DNA of 64,000 bases, taken from an uncultured Paracoccaceae bacterium. GTDB taxonomy: Bacteria > Pseudomonadota > Alphaproteobacteria > Rhodobacterales > Rhodobacteraceae. The notes beneath the pieces are model-generated. The model was not told where the DNA came from and ran no database searches. It saw only the letters and a program-made list of their open reading frames with translations. The position numbers were made by a program, and so were the translations under genes. Positions 8,203 to 16,717 of the stretch are shown here, piece after piece. Position 1 is the first letter of the stretch, and the number at the start of each line of letters is the position of its first letter. The DNA lies in contig CATOSU010000002.1 of NCBI GenBank assembly GCA_951812615.1, positions 1,860,001 to 1,924,000 on the forward strand, in the 5' to 3' direction.

Positions 8203-9144
8203 TTATCCCGCTGCCACCGGCGCCCGGTCGTCGCCCGCGCCCGTATCCGGCAGCAACTGCACGTATTTCCGCGTCACGTCATCCGCCGCCAGCCCGCGCC
8301 GGACCAGCTCGTCCATGCAATGGCAGGCCACATCGTGGCTCTGAAATACACAAGCCGCGGCAATCGCCAGCTGGCGCACCTGTTCGTCTTCCCAGGCCAG
8401 GATGGTTTCGGGGTTGCGGATATAAACCGCATCGCCGTCCACCAACTGCGAACCATAGCCGCGATGGCGCAGCCAGCGCCGGCGCGAGGTTTTGACAGTG
8501 GTCGTCTTGGCAAACTGGATCTTGTTCAGCGCAAAACCCTGCCCGCGCAGTTCCAGATCCACATCCGCCCACATCGGTTCGTCCTCGTAGATGCGATAGA
8601 ACCGCACCTCGGGGATCACACAGATGGTTTCGGCCATCTTGGCGCGCCCGTTCTGAAACACCGACAGCTCGCCGCCCTGAATATCGATCTTCAGCACATC
8701 GGGCGACGGCAGATCGTCCAGATCGTCCAGCGCCACCATCTCCATCGGCACCGCCTCGATCCGCCCCTCTTCGGGGTTCGCCCATAACGGCCGGCCCAGA
8801 TAGGTCACCGACGGCGCGCTGACCTTGAACGCAGAGCCCAGCCCCCCCTGCGGGTGCACGTAAAACTGCGACGGCCCGGCCTCACCCACGGCGGTGTTGA
8901 AGTAATGCGCCCCCTCGACCGGGTTCGCCTCCAGCTCGGCAAAGGCCGCGTCATTGGGCTCGAACCCCCAGACTTCGCACCCGCCGATCTCCAGCAGCCG
9001 CGCATAGTCCGGCGTGTTGATCGGGTTCGCACCCACGTCGAGGATCCGCAGCTTGCGCGCGGGCTTCAGCGCATCCCAAAGAAACCCGTGCAGGGCCTTC
9101 AACGCCTTGCGGCGCAGCGGTTTGGGAGGATCCGAAGGGATCAT
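8203..9144 (-). CDS. FkbM family methyltransferase inside the suf operon
   Basis: A 313-residue protein with the SAM-binding motif ILDVGANPINTP, the acidic GFEPNDAAF segment and the FkbM-type DVLKIDIQGGELSVFQNG core. FkbM proteins methylate hydroxyls of sugars, polyketides or lipids. The preferred ATG at 9142-9144 starts 4 bp downstream of the sufB stop; the open frame further upstream only shadows sufB. With the adjacent pyruvyl transferase it looks like a two-gene surface-glycan cassette placed between sufB and sufC. The target molecule cannot be read from the sequence. Confidence 0.83.
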   Translation of the reverse strand: MIPSDPPKPLRRKALKALHGFLWDALKPARKLRILDVGANPINTPDYARLLEIGGCEVWGFEPNDAAFAELEANPVEGAHYFNTAVGEAGPSQFYVHPQGGLGSAFKVSAPSVTYLGRPLWANPEEGRIEAVPMEMVALDDLDDLPSPDVLKIDIQGGELSVFQNGRAKMAETICVIPEVRFYRIYEDEPMWADVDLELRGQGFALNKIQFAKTTTVKTSRRRWLRHRGYGSQLVDGDAVYIRNPETILAWEDEQVRQLAIAAACVFQSHDVACHCMDELVRRGLAADDVTRKYVQLLPDTGAGDDRAPVAAG

Positions 9145-9148
9145 GGTT

Positions 9149-10672
9149 CTAGCCGACCGACCCTTCCAGCGAAATCGCCACCAGCTGCTGCGCTTCCATG
9201 GCAAATTCCATCGGCAGCGCCTGCAGCACGTCCTTGCAGAACCCGTTGACCACAAGCGCAACGGCCTCTTCCTCGTCCATGCCTCGCTGGCGGCAATAAA
9301 ACAGCTGGTCGTCATCCACTTTCGACGTTGTGGCCTCGTGCTCCACGCGCGAGGAATTGTTCTTCACCTCAATATAAGGCACCGTATGCGCCCCGCATTT
9401 GTCCCCGATCAGCAGGCTGTCGCACTGGGTATAGTTGCGGCTGTCCTTCGCCTTGGGGTGCATGCTGACCAGCCCGCGATAGGTGTTCTGCGCCTTGCCC
9501 GCGCTGATGCCCTTGGACACGATGCGCGACTTGGTGTTCTTGCCCAGATGCACCATCTTGGTGCCGGTATCGGCCTGCTGCATGTTGTTGGCGATGGCGA
9601 TCGAGTAAAACTCGCCCTGGCTTTCCGCGCCGCGCAGGATGCAGGAGGGGTATTTCCACGTCACCGCACTGCCGGTCTCCACCTGCGTCCACATCACCTT
9701 GGACCGGTCGCCCCGGCAATCGGCGCGCTTGGTGACGAAGTTATAGATCCCGCCCTTGCCGTTCTCATCGCCGGGATACCAGTTCTGCACGGTGGAATAC
9801 TTCACCTCAGCATCTTCTTCGATGATGATCTCGACCACGGCGGCATGCAGCTGGCTGGTATCGCGCTGCGGTGCGGTGCAGCCTTCGAGATAGCTCACGT
9901 AAGAGCCCTTGTCGGCAATGATCAGCGTGCGTTCGAACTGGCCGGTGTTTTCGGCATTGATGCGGAAATAGGTCGACAGCTCCATCGGGCAACGCACGCC
10001 CGGCGGCACATAGACAAAGGAGCCATCCGAGAACACGGCTGTGTTCAGCGTGGCATAGAAATTGTCGCTGACCGGTACCACGGATCCCAGATACTTGCGC
10101 ACCAGGTCCGGATGTTCGCGGATCGCCTCGGAAATCGAGCAGAAGATCACGCCGGCCTTTTTCAGCTCGGCCTGGAACGTGGTGCCGACGGAAACGGAAT
10201 CAAACACCGCGTCCACCGCCACCTTGCGTCCTTCCGCCGGCGCCGCCTCGGCGCCCTCGACCCCGGCCAGGATCATCTGTTCTTTCAGCGGAATGCCCAG
10301 CTTTTCATAGGTCGCCAGCAATTTCGGATCGACCTCGTCCAGCGATTTCGGCTTTTCCGCCATGCTCTTGGGGCGGGCATAGTAGTACTGATCCTGAAAA
10401 TCGATCTCGGGATAATCGACCATCGCCCAGTCCGGCTCGGTCATCTTCAGCCAGCGCTCATAGGCCTGCAGACGCCACGCGGTCATCCACTCGGGCTCTT
10501 CGTTCTTTTCCGAGATCAGCCGCACGATATCCGCGGTCAGCCCCTTGGGGGCATATTCCATCTCGATCTCGGTTTCCCAGCCGTATTTATAGGCCCCGCC
10601 AACCTCGCGCACCGCATCCACGGTATCCTGGTCAACACCCTCCTTGACCTGGCTCTGATCCACAGCGACCAT
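9149..10672 (-). CDS. sufB: SufB, Fe-S cluster assembly scaffold
   Basis: A 507-residue scaffold on which nascent Fe-S clusters form before transfer to target proteins. Family landmarks are present: [70 protein letters not shown] and the C-terminal [21 protein letters not shown]. Length is typical (about 470-510). It follows the nifS-like desulfurase after 31 bp. In most relatives sufC follows directly; here two glycan-type genes intervene. Confidence 0.95.
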   Translation of the reverse strand: MVAVDQSQVKEGVDQDTVDAVREVGGAYKYGWETEIEMEYAPKGLTADIVRLISEKNEEPEWMTAWRLQAYERWLKMTEPDWAMVDYPEIDFQDQYYYARPKSMAEKPKSLDEVDPKLLATYEKLGIPLKEQMILAGVEGAEAAPAEGRKVAVDAVFDSVSVGTTFQAELKKAGVIFCSISEAIREHPDLVRKYLGSVVPVSDNFYATLNTAVFSDGSFVYVPPGVRCPMELSTYFRINAENTGQFERTLIIADKGSYVSYLEGCTAPQRDTSQLHAAVVEIIIEEDAEVKYSTVQNWYPGDENGKGGIYNFVTKRADCRGDRSKVMWTQVETGSAVTWKYPSCILRGAESQGEFYSIAIANNMQQADTGTKMVHLGKNTKSRIVSKGISAGKAQNTYRGLVSMHPKAKDSRNYTQCDSLLIGDKCGAHTVPYIEVKNNSSRVEHEATTSKVDDDQLFYCRQRGMDEEEAVALVVNGFCKDVLQALPMEFAMEAQQLVAISLEGSVG

Positions 10673-10703
10673 GACGGTCCTCCTCGTGTCGCGCCGCGCA
10701 GGC

Positions 10704-11750
10704 TCAGGCGGCCCGGGCGCGGTATTTCTTTTCCTGTCTCAGCCACGCCTCGGCAAAGCGCAGCACATCGTTCTCGGTCGTCGCCGGCCCCAGCGACACG
10801 CGGATGGCGCTCATCGCTGTCGCATCGTCATGGCCCATGGCAGTCAGCACCGTGCTGGCCCGGACCTTGCCGCTGGAACAGGCCGAACCGGCGCTGATCG
10901 CGAAACCGGCGAGGTCCATCTGCATCACCTGCGTTTCCCCCTTCCAGCCCGGAGTGGCAAAACATGCAGTGTTCGGCAGCCGGCGCGCGTCTTTCCCGAC
11001 AAAAATAGTTGAATTCGTTCCGGCCTCAAGAGCCTTTTCTAGAATATTTCTAAATTCTGCGACCGGCTCCCAGATACCGGCGCTCAAATCACGCGCCGCC
11101 GCCTCGGCCGCGGCCCCGAACCCGGCAATGCCAATCACGTTCTCTGTGCCCGCCCGGCGGCCCATTTCCTGCCCGCCGCCGCGCAGCTGCGCTGCCAGAT
11201 CGGTGCCGCGTTTCATCACCAGCGCGCCGATCCCCTTCGGCCCGCCCAGCTTGTGCGCAGAGACCAGCGCCATCTGCGCCCCGGACCAGCTGAACGCCAC
11301 CGGCAGCTTGCCAAAGACCTGCGTCGCATCCGTCACCGCCAGTCCCGCAGGCAGGTCCTGCACCACGCCGGTCTCGGAATTGGCCCATTGCAGCACGGAC
11401 ATTTCAGGGGCCGCCACCGTGACCCGGCCCGCCGCATCCACCGGCAGGTCCTCAGCCACCCAGGCCCGGACCGCGTCATGCTCCACCCCCGCCCCGTGCA
11501 GGGCGCGCCCGCCACAGGCCAGCGCTGCTGCCTCTGTCGCGCCCGAGGTGAACACCACGTGCGCCCCGTCCGCCCCGAACGCCGCCGCCACCTGCGCCCG
11601 CGCCCGTTCCACCAGCGCTTTCGCCGCCCGCCCCTCGGCATGGACCGAGGACGGGTTGCCTGCCACGTCCATCGCCGCGATCATCGCGGCCCGCGCCTCG
11701 GGCCGCAGGGGCGCGGTCGCGTTCCAGTCCAGATAGACCCGGCCGCTCAT
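10704..11750 (-). CDS. NifS/IscS-like cysteine desulfurase (compact form)
   Basis: A 348-residue PLP enzyme of the IscS/NifS branch, shorter than IscS (about 400). Seen: YLDWNATAP at the N-terminus, the SGATEA cofactor loop, the PLP lysine Lys167 in [16 protein letters not shown], and the catalytic cysteine Cys291 in [10 protein letters not shown]. It supplies persulfide sulfur to the same pathway as SufS, and such a second desulfurase next to iscR is usual in this order. ATG at 11750 is chosen over an in-frame ATG five codons upstream, which lies within a dispersed repeat. Codons around residues 233-252 are unusually AT-rich and contain an Irr-box-like palindrome (11038-11054). Confidence 0.9.
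   Translation of the reverse strand: MSGRVYLDWNATAPLRPEARAAMIAAMDVAGNPSSVHAEGRAAKALVERARAQVAAAFGADGAHVVFTSGATEAAALACGGRALHGAGVEHDAVRAWVAEDLPVDAAGRVTVAAPEMSVLQWANSETGVVQDLPAGLAVTDATQVFGKLPVAFSWSGAQMALVSAHKLGGPKGIGALVMKRGTDLAAQLRGGGQEMGRRAGTENVIGIAGFGAAAEAAARDLSAGIWEPVAEFRNILEKALEAGTNSTIFVGKDARRLPNTACFATPGWKGETQVMQMDLAGFAISAGSACSSGKVRASTVLTAMGHDDATAMSAIRVSLGPATTENDVLRFAEAWLRQEKKYRARAA
11038..11054. promoter_or_regulatory. Irr-box-like palindrome inside the nifS-like gene
   Basis: TCTAGAA-TAT-TTCTAAA matches the Irr/ICE consensus I recall (TTTAGAA-N3-TTCTAAA) at 13 of 14 defined positions. It lies in an AT-rich patch of roughly 70 bp within an otherwise GC-rich coding sequence, about 370 bp upstream of the sufB start on the minus strand. 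It could be an internal operator or chance in an odd segment; only the match itself is seen. Confidence 0.35.
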
Positions 11751-11818
11751 TTCATCTTTGCCCAAATACTCCGGGGGATGAATGGTCCGCAGGACCAGAA
11801 GGGGGCAGCGCCCCCTTC
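11751..11818. repeat. Dispersed GC-hairpin/AAATACTCCGGGG element, copy 1
   Basis: TTCATCTTTG then CCCAAATACTCCGGGGG (11751-11777), followed by a perfect 9-3-9 hairpin at 11798-11818 (arm GAAGGGGGC, loop AGC). It directly abuts the ATG of the nifS-like gene and therefore forms its 5' leader on the minus strand, where it reads GGAGTATTTGGGC just before the start codon. Related copies lie at 21152, 26299, 28528 and 42467. Confidence 0.75.
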
Positions 11819-11833
11819 ACCCGCCGCAGGCGC

Positions 11834-11852
11834 GATTATTCGCAGAATAATC
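11834..11852. repeat. Hairpin just downstream of iscR
   Basis: GATTATTC-GCA-GAATAATC, a perfect 8-3-8 hairpin starting 1 bp after the iscR stop codon, inside the operon. It has the same layout as the GAAAATTC-TGC-GAATTTTC hairpins at 54963 and 54999. It may attenuate or protect the mRNA between iscR and the structural suf genes. Confidence 0.65.
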
Positions 11853-11853
11853 G

Positions 11854-12315
11854 TCACCCGTCATCCACGACCGAAAACAGCGACGGGACCGCCGGACAGG
11901 GGGCCAGATCGTTGGCAATCACATCGCTCAGCCGGGTCTGATGCAGGAACACGTAAACCTGCGCGCTGAGGCTCTCCCACAGCCGATTGGTCAGCGACTG
12001 CGCGCGGCTGCCCGACAAGGCGCCCGAGGCACCGGCGCCCTTGTGCATCGCGTCCACGGTCTCGTCCACCGCTGTCAGCACGTCCACCACCCGGATGTTC
12101 GACGCCGACCGCGCCAGCCTGTAACCGCCGCCCGGCCCCCGCACCGAGGCCACCAGTTCGGCCCGCCGCAACTTTACGAAAAGCTGCTCCAGATAGGCCA
12201 GCGAGATGTCCTGACGCTCCGCCACATCGGCCAAAGTCACCAATTCCCCCTCCGGTTGCAGCGCGATATCGGCCAGTGCAACCATCGCATACCGGCCCTT
12301 TGTGGATAGCTTCAT
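11854..12315 (-). CDS. iscR: IscR, Rrf2-family Fe-S regulator with a single cysteine
   Basis: A 153-residue winged-helix regulator and first gene of the suf operon. The N-terminus MKLSTKGRYAMVAL, the recognition region ISLAYLEQLFVKLRRAELV and the wing VRGPGGGYRLAR are standard Rrf2/IscR. Enterobacterial IscR binds a [2Fe-2S] cluster with three cysteines near residues 92-104; here that stretch (MHKGAGASGALSGSRAQ) has none, and the only cysteine is Cys140 in LAPCPAVP. I recall that Rhodobacter IscR is an atypical cluster-binding repressor of this type. It probably represses its own operon when clusters are plentiful. Confidence 0.92.
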   Translation of the reverse strand: MKLSTKGRYAMVALADIALQPEGELVTLADVAERQDISLAYLEQLFVKLRRAELVASVRGPGGGYRLARSASNIRVVDVLTAVDETVDAMHKGAGASGALSGSRAQSLTNRLWESLSAQVYVFLHQTRLSDVIANDLAPCPAVPSLFSVVDDG

Positions 12316-12399
12316 GCGCCTCCCCCTCTACGGGAATGTTGACCTTTGCCCCGCCAGTGCGTATCTGCCCTGACGAACCGGCGTAGCCCGCGCACGCCA

Positions 12400-12416
12400 T
12401 TTAGAATAATTCTAAG
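12400..12416. promoter_or_regulatory. Irr-box-like operator between iscR-suf and the divergent hydrolase
   Basis: TTTAGAA-TAA-TTCTAAG fits the Irr/ICE consensus I recall (TTTAGAA-N3-TTCTAAA) at 13 of 14 positions; bases 12401-12415 form a perfect 7-1-7 palindrome. It lies 85 bp upstream of iscR and 68 bp upstream of the hydrolase ATG, well placed to control either promoter. Irr control of suf operons in Rhodobacterales is established knowledge as I remember it; binding here is inferred. Confidence 0.65.
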
Positions 12417-12483
12417 GATCCGGAAACGCGCCGTCAACAGACGGCCCCAACCGGGCTTAAGAAACAGACAGGACCGCGTTTAT

Positions 12484-13137
12484 ATGCCCGAGGTCATCTT
12501 TCCCGGACCCGAAGGCCGTCTCGAAGGCCGCTACCACCCCCAGAAGGAAAGAGACGCTCCGATCGCGATCATCCTTCATCCGCATCCGCAGTTTGGCGGC
12601 ACGATGAACAACAAGGTTGTCTACAACCTGCATTACGCCTTCTACAACATGGGCTTCACTGTGCTGCGGTTCAATTTCCGCGGTGTCGGCCGGTCCCAGG
12701 GCGAATACGACCAGGGCATCGGTGAGCTTTCCGATGCCGCCTCGGCGCTCGATTACCTGCAATCGATGAACAACAATTCCAAGCATTGCTGGGTCGCCGG
12801 TTTTTCCTTCGGCGCCTGGATCGGCATGCAGTTGCTGATGCGCCGGCCCGAGATCACCGGCTTCATCTCGGTTTCGCCCCCAGCCAACATGTACGACTTT
12901 TCCTTCCTTGCCCCCTGCCCGTCCTCGGGCCTGATCATCAACGGCCTGTCCGACCGGGTCGCACCGCCGGCCGACACGCTGACGCTGGTCAACAAGCTGC
13001 ACGAACAAAAGGGCATCACCATCACCCATCAGCAGATCGAGGGCGCGGATCACTTCTTCAAGGATCCGTATATGGACACGCTGATCGACAACACCACCGA
13101 ATACGTCAAGCGCCGCCTCACCGAAAGCACGCGCTGA
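12484..13137 (+). CDS. Alpha/beta hydrolase
   Basis: A 217-residue serine hydrolase fold protein. Seen: oxyanion-hole region HPHPQFGGTMNNKVV, LRFNFRGVGRSQG, nucleophile elbow GFSFGAW (catalytic Ser), and the histidine loop GADHFF. This HPHPQFGG subgroup is widespread in alphaproteobacteria and often placed with CocE/dienelactone-like hydrolases; no substrate is known. The ATG at 12484 begins the conserved sequence MPEVIFPGPEG, so a longer upstream open frame is rejected. It is divergent from iscR across a 168-bp region holding the Irr-like box, and its stop overlaps the next gene's ATG (TGATG). Confidence 0.85.
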   Translation: MPEVIFPGPEGRLEGRYHPQKERDAPIAIILHPHPQFGGTMNNKVVYNLHYAFYNMGFTVLRFNFRGVGRSQGEYDQGIGELSDAASALDYLQSMNNNSKHCWVAGFSFGAWIGMQLLMRRPEITGFISVSPPANMYDFSFLAPCPSSGLIINGLSDRVAPPADTLTLVNKLHEQKGITITHQQIEGADHFFKDPYMDTLIDNTTEYVKRRLTESTR

Positions 13138-13403
13138 TGGGCACGCTCGAGGATCTGGCCTCGCAGCTGGCCGCTGACACCCTAAAGGCCATGGACGAAA
13201 CCGGTCAGGACCGGCTTTACATGGAGGTGGCTGGGGTTCTGGCCGCCTCGTCACAGTCTCTGGAGGAAGCGTACCTGACCGAAATGCGGGTGCGGATGTC
13301 GGAACGCACGGCGCGGCAGTTCCTCAATTCCAAGGTTACCGCGGCGCGCAAACAAAAGGCCGCCGCCGCTCCGGCAGCCGCGCCTAGACCGCCGGCAGGC
13401 TGA
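13137..13403 (+). CDS. Small hypothetical protein, helical with Ala/Lys/Pro-rich tail
   Basis: An 88-residue protein whose ATG overlaps the hydrolase stop by one base (TGATG), so it is translationally coupled to it. The first 65 residues look helical (LASQLAADTLKAMDE, AVLAASSQSLEEAYLTEMRVRM); the last 20 are low-complexity Ala, Lys and Pro. It overlaps the convergent thioesterase gene by 20 bp. I do not recognise a named domain with confidence. Confidence 0.7.
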   Translation: MGTLEDLASQLAADTLKAMDETGQDRLYMEVAGVLAASSQSLEEAYLTEMRVRMSERTARQFLNSKVTAARKQKAAAAPAAAPRPPAG

Positions 13404-13794
13404 GCTTCTCCAGCGCCGCGCGCAGATCATCGGGCACCGCCACCGCCCGGCGCGTGTCCAGATCCATCAGCGCCGATTTCCACAACGACCGGAACACCAT
13501 TTCACCACTTTCGCGGTGAATACGGTTGTCGAAAGTTGCGGATTTGGTGCCGACCTGCGCCACCCCGCTCTCGACCAGCAAAACCTCCCCCGCCAGCACT
13601 TCGCGCAGAAACTCGCTCGACTGGGTGACCGAGGCAAAGGAATACCGCCGCCCGGCATTGGCCGCACCCGGCGGCCAGCCGATCCGGGTCAGCAGCGCCG
13701 ACCCGGCCGTGTTGCAGATGGCGATGTAACTGGCCACGTTCATATGCTCCAGCGCATCGCAATCCGAGGTGCCGACCACCACTCGTTCTGTCAT
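13384..13794 (-). CDS. Acyl-CoA thioesterase, hotdog fold
   Basis: A 136-residue 4HBT-type protein. The motif SDCDALEHMNVASYI near the N-terminus is the active-site region of hotdog thioesterases, with the conserved Asp and the HMNN-like turn. Later, REVLAGEVLLVESGVAQVGTKS matches the central beta-sheet. Such enzymes hydrolyse short-chain or aromatic acyl-CoAs; the substrate is not deducible. The last 20 bp overlap the 3' end of the convergent small gene. Length is normal (130-150). Confidence 0.83.
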   Translation of the reverse strand: MTERVVVGTSDCDALEHMNVASYIAICNTAGSALLTRIGWPPGAANAGRRYSFASVTQSSEFLREVLAGEVLLVESGVAQVGTKSATFDNRIHRESGEMVFRSLWKSALMDLDTRRAVAVPDDLRAALEKLSLPAV

Positions 13795-13821
13795 TATCGT
13801 TCTTCCTCACCCACGCTGAAC

Positions 13822-14217
13822 TTACTCAGTCACGTCGGGATGGACGCCCGACGTCACCTGCGTCGCACGCATCCGGTACCGGATCCCGGTCAGGCCGTCG
13901 AGTGTCAGCGCCGCCTCGACCACGCCGGTGACGATAACCGGATCAAAGCTCATATCCACCCCGACATCGCTGATCACGCGACTGATCTGGTTGGCCATCG
14001 GCGCCGGCGGGTGGCGGCAGGCCACCAATGCCGGGGTCAGCAGAAACTCGGTAACGTCCCGGAACTGCATGCCCAGCGGATGCGCATACCAGCATGGCCG
14101 GCCCTGCCCTCGCGGTCCGCGGAATTTCGGCGTCCACAGCTGACCGGCTCCCGGGAAACATCGGAACCACCCCCGCAAAAGGAAACGGCCGCCCACGCGG
14201 GCGGCCGTGCCTGTCAT
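13822..14217 (-). pseudogene. DUF3299-like sequence, N-terminally truncated or frameshifted
   Basis: The frame is open for 131 codons, but only the last 95 or so look like protein. WYAHPLGMQFRDVTEFLLTP and VACRHPPAPMANQIS fit the DUF3299 pattern I remember (PLxxxxxxVTEFLLVP, then GACIHxPPPPPNQI). DUF3299 proteins normally begin with an export signal and 60-80 residues before this motif; here the upstream codons run through the icd terminator hairpin (14177-14208) and are Arg/Gly-rich. The codons before about 14100 are therefore probably not the original N-terminus. It may be a remnant, or a short gene with a start I cannot locate. Confidence 0.45.
14177..14208 (-). terminator. Intrinsic terminator of icd
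   Basis: On the minus strand a perfect 10-bp stem ACGGCCGCCC with a 4-nt loop is followed by TTCCTTTT, 31 nt after the icd stop codon. Confidence 0.8.
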
Positions 14218-14238
14218 CCTGTGGCGGGCCCGATCGGC

Positions 14239-16455
14239 CTAGCCGAAGATCGCGTTCAGCGTTGCGCTTGGACGCATCACGACGGCGGTTTTACTGTCGG
14301 AGCCGTGGTAGTATCCGCCGGTATCCACCGCCTGACCGCCACCGGCGCTCAGTTCGGCCAGAATGGCGGCTTCGCCCTCGGCCAGTGCCTGTGCGATCGG
14401 TGCGAAATGCGCAGCCAGTTCGGCGTCGTCACTCTGTGCCGCCAACGCCTCGGCCCAGTAGCGGGCGAACCAGTAGTGGCTGGCGCGGTTGTCGGGCTGA
14501 CCCACCTTGCGGCCGGGCGACCGGCCATGGTCGAGAATGCCCTGCGTTGCGGCCTCGGCCGCTGCCCCCAGCACGCCGGCCTTGGCGTTGCCCTTGGCAT
14601 CGGCCAGGAAGTTCAGCGATTCCCCCAGCGCACAGAACTCACCCATCGAGTCCCAGCGCAGGTGGTTTTCCGCCTGCAATTGCTGCACGTGCTTGGGGGC
14701 CGAGCCGCCGGCCCCGGTTTCGAACAGCCCGCCGCCATTCATCAGCTTGACGATCGACAGCATCTTGGCCGAGGTCCCCAGTTCGAGGATCGGGAACAGG
14801 TCGGTCAGATAATCGCGCAGCACATTGCCGGTGATGGCAATCGAATCCTTGCCTGCGGTGATCGTTTCCAGCGATTGCCGGGTCGCTTCGCGCGGCGCCA
14901 TGATCATGAATTTATCTGCCACACCAGCAGCTTCCAGCGCGGGCTTAACGTATGCGATCAGCTCCGCATCATGCGCGCGGGTTGCGTCCAGCCAGAAGAT
15001 CGCCTCGGATCCCGTCAGCCGCTGGCGATCCATCGCCAGCTGAATCCAGTTCTCGATCGGCGCCTTTTTCACGGTGCAGGAGCGCCAGATGTCGCCGGCC
15101 TCAACCTCGTGCGAATGCAGCACTTCACCACCCGCCAGAACCACGCGGATCACCCCGTCGGCAGCCGCTTCGAACGTGGTCGGGTGCGAGCCGTACTCTT
15201 CCGCCTTCTGCGCCATCAGGCCGACATTGGCGACCGCGCCTGCGGTGGCCGGGTTCAGCGCGCCGTTGGCTTTGAAGAAGCTGACCGTCTCGTCATAGAC
15301 CGGCGCATAGCAATTGTCGGGGATAACACAGTTCACGTCGCCCTTGGCGCCGGTTGCGTCCCAGCCCTTGCCGCCGGCGCGGATCAGCGCCGGCATCGAG
15401 GCGTCGATGATCACGTCCGAGGGCACGTGCAGGTTGGTGATGCCCCGGTCGCTGTCGACCATGTAGATCTCGGGCAGGTCCAGCGCGGCGATCTCTGCCT
15501 TGATCTCGTCGGCGTTTTCCATCGTATCGATGGCTGCCAGCACATCGCCCAGCCCGGAATTCGGGCTGCCGCCGGCTTCGGCAATCGCCGCGCCGTGTTT
15601 GTCCCAGACCGGCCCCAACCACGCCTTGACCGCGTGTCCGAAGATGATCGGGTCACTGACCTTCATCATCGTCGCCTTCAGGTGGAGCGAGTACATGATG
15701 CCGTCAGTCTTGCTGGCGGCGACTTCCGCGGCCAGAAACGCGCCGAGCGCCTTGGCGGACATGAAGGTCGCATCCGCGACCGTGCCTTCCTCCAGCGGCC
15801 AGCTCTCTTTCAGAACCGTGACCGCGCCGTCCTTGCCGACGAATTCGATCTTCGCGTCACCGGCCTGTGCGGCGGTGATGGTGGCCGACACCTCGTTGGC
15901 GCGGAAATCGTTGCCCGGCATGGAGGACACATGCGTTTTGCTGTCCGACGCCCACGCCCCCATCGAATGCGGATTGGCCTGCGCGTAGTTCTTGACCGCC
16001 CGCGCCGCGCGCCGGTCCGAATTGCCTTCGCGCAGCACCGGGTTCACCGCCGAGCCCTTGATCGCGTCATAGCGCGCGCGCACGGACTTTTCCTCGTCCG
16101 TTGCCGGGTCCTCGGGATAATCCGGCAGCGCATAGCCCTGCGCCTGCAGTTCCTCGACCGCCGCCACAAGCTGCGGCACCGAGGCCGAGATGTTGGGCAG
16201 CTTGATCACGTTGGCACCGGGGGTCTTCACCAGTTCACCCAGCTCGGCCAGATCGTCGTTCTGGCGCTGTTCTTCGGTCAGATACTCGGGGAACACCGAG
16301 ATGATGCGGCCTGCCAGCGAAATGTCGCGCGTGCCGACCTCGATGCCGGCGGCGCCGGCAAAGGTGCGGATGATCGGCAGGAATGACGCGCTGGCCAGTT
16401 CCGGCGCTTCGTCGACCTTGGTATAGATGATGTCGGGCGTGTTCGATTGGGCCAT
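14239..16455 (-). CDS. icd: Isocitrate dehydrogenase, NADP-dependent, monomeric type
   Basis: A 738-residue protein of the monomeric IDH-II class, which converts isocitrate to 2-oxoglutarate with NADP+ in the TCA cycle. Landmarks: [16 protein letters not shown] at the N-terminus, [15 protein letters not shown]-like substrate-phosphate region, [34 protein letters not shown], and the C-terminal [13 protein letters not shown]. Length matches the class (735-745). The ATG at 16453-16455 is preceded by AGAGGT, a good ribosome site. It is a single-gene unit with its own terminator. Many Rhodobacterales use this form in place of the dimeric enzyme. Confidence 0.95.
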   Translation of the reverse strand: MAQSNTPDIIYTKVDEAPELASASFLPIIRTFAGAAGIEVGTRDISLAGRIISVFPEYLTEEQRQNDDLAELGELVKTPGANVIKLPNISASVPQLVAAVEELQAQGYALPDYPEDPATDEEKSVRARYDAIKGSAVNPVLREGNSDRRAARAVKNYAQANPHSMGAWASDSKTHVSSMPGNDFRANEVSATITAAQAGDAKIEFVGKDGAVTVLKESWPLEEGTVADATFMSAKALGAFLAAEVAASKTDGIMYSLHLKATMMKVSDPIIFGHAVKAWLGPVWDKHGAAIAEAGGSPNSGLGDVLAAIDTMENADEIKAEIAALDLPEIYMVDSDRGITNLHVPSDVIIDASMPALIRAGGKGWDATGAKGDVNCVIPDNCYAPVYDETVSFFKANGALNPATAGAVANVGLMAQKAEEYGSHPTTFEAAADGVIRVVLAGGEVLHSHEVEAGDIWRSCTVKKAPIENWIQLAMDRQRLTGSEAIFWLDATRAHDAELIAYVKPALEAAGVADKFMIMAPREATRQSLETITAGKDSIAITGNVLRDYLTDLFPILELGTSAKMLSIVKLMNGGGLFETGAGGSAPKHVQQLQAENHLRWDSMGEFCALGESLNFLADAKGNAKAGVLGAAAEAATQGILDHGRSPGRKVGQPDNRASHYWFARYWAEALAAQSDDAELAAHFAPIAQALAEGEAAILAELSAGGGQAVDTGGYYHGSDSKTAVVMRPSATLNAIFG

Positions 16456-16593
16456 TGGATTACCTCTTGCTCCGATCAGGTTGCGGGGGTCGTCCGGCGG
16501 GCGAAACAGGTGTCGGCGCTGGCCGAAATCCCGATTGCCGGAGGACTGTTCAGAATGCGGGTTCGGGGTAGCGGAGGCGTCCGGGCAAGTCAA

Positions 16594-16610
16594 TGCATAC
16601 AATGGTATAC
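16594..16610. promoter_or_regulatory. GTATAC-type inverted repeat in the icd/hypothetical intergenic region
   Basis: ATGCATACAATGGTATAC contains the inverted repeat ATAC-AATG-GTAT (16597-16608) between two divergent genes. Its form is like GntR-type operators. No partner regulator is encoded next to it, so this is a weak call. Confidence 0.3.
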
Positions 16611-16717
16611 AAATGACAAAACCGCCGCGACAGGGCGCCGCAACGCCATTCGCTCCAAGGTTGACCGAACACGCGGCAACGGCCATCGTCGAATGGGCCA
16701 ACAGAGAGTTTTTGAAC

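Noticed and set aside
8203-9315. Longer start for the FkbM gene
   Set aside because: The added 57 codons lie within the sufB coding sequence and have Arg/Trp/Cys-rich shadow composition.
9014-10897. 627-codon plus-strand open frame opposite sufB
   Set aside because: Shadow of sufB; no recognisable motifs, and SufB landmarks are complete on the other strand.
13516-16386. Very long plus-strand open frame (956 codons) opposite icd and the thioesterase
   Set aside because: It is the mirror of the icd reading frame in high-GC DNA; it is rich in His, Arg and Gly with no domain pattern, while the minus strand encodes an unmistakable isocitrate dehydrogenase.
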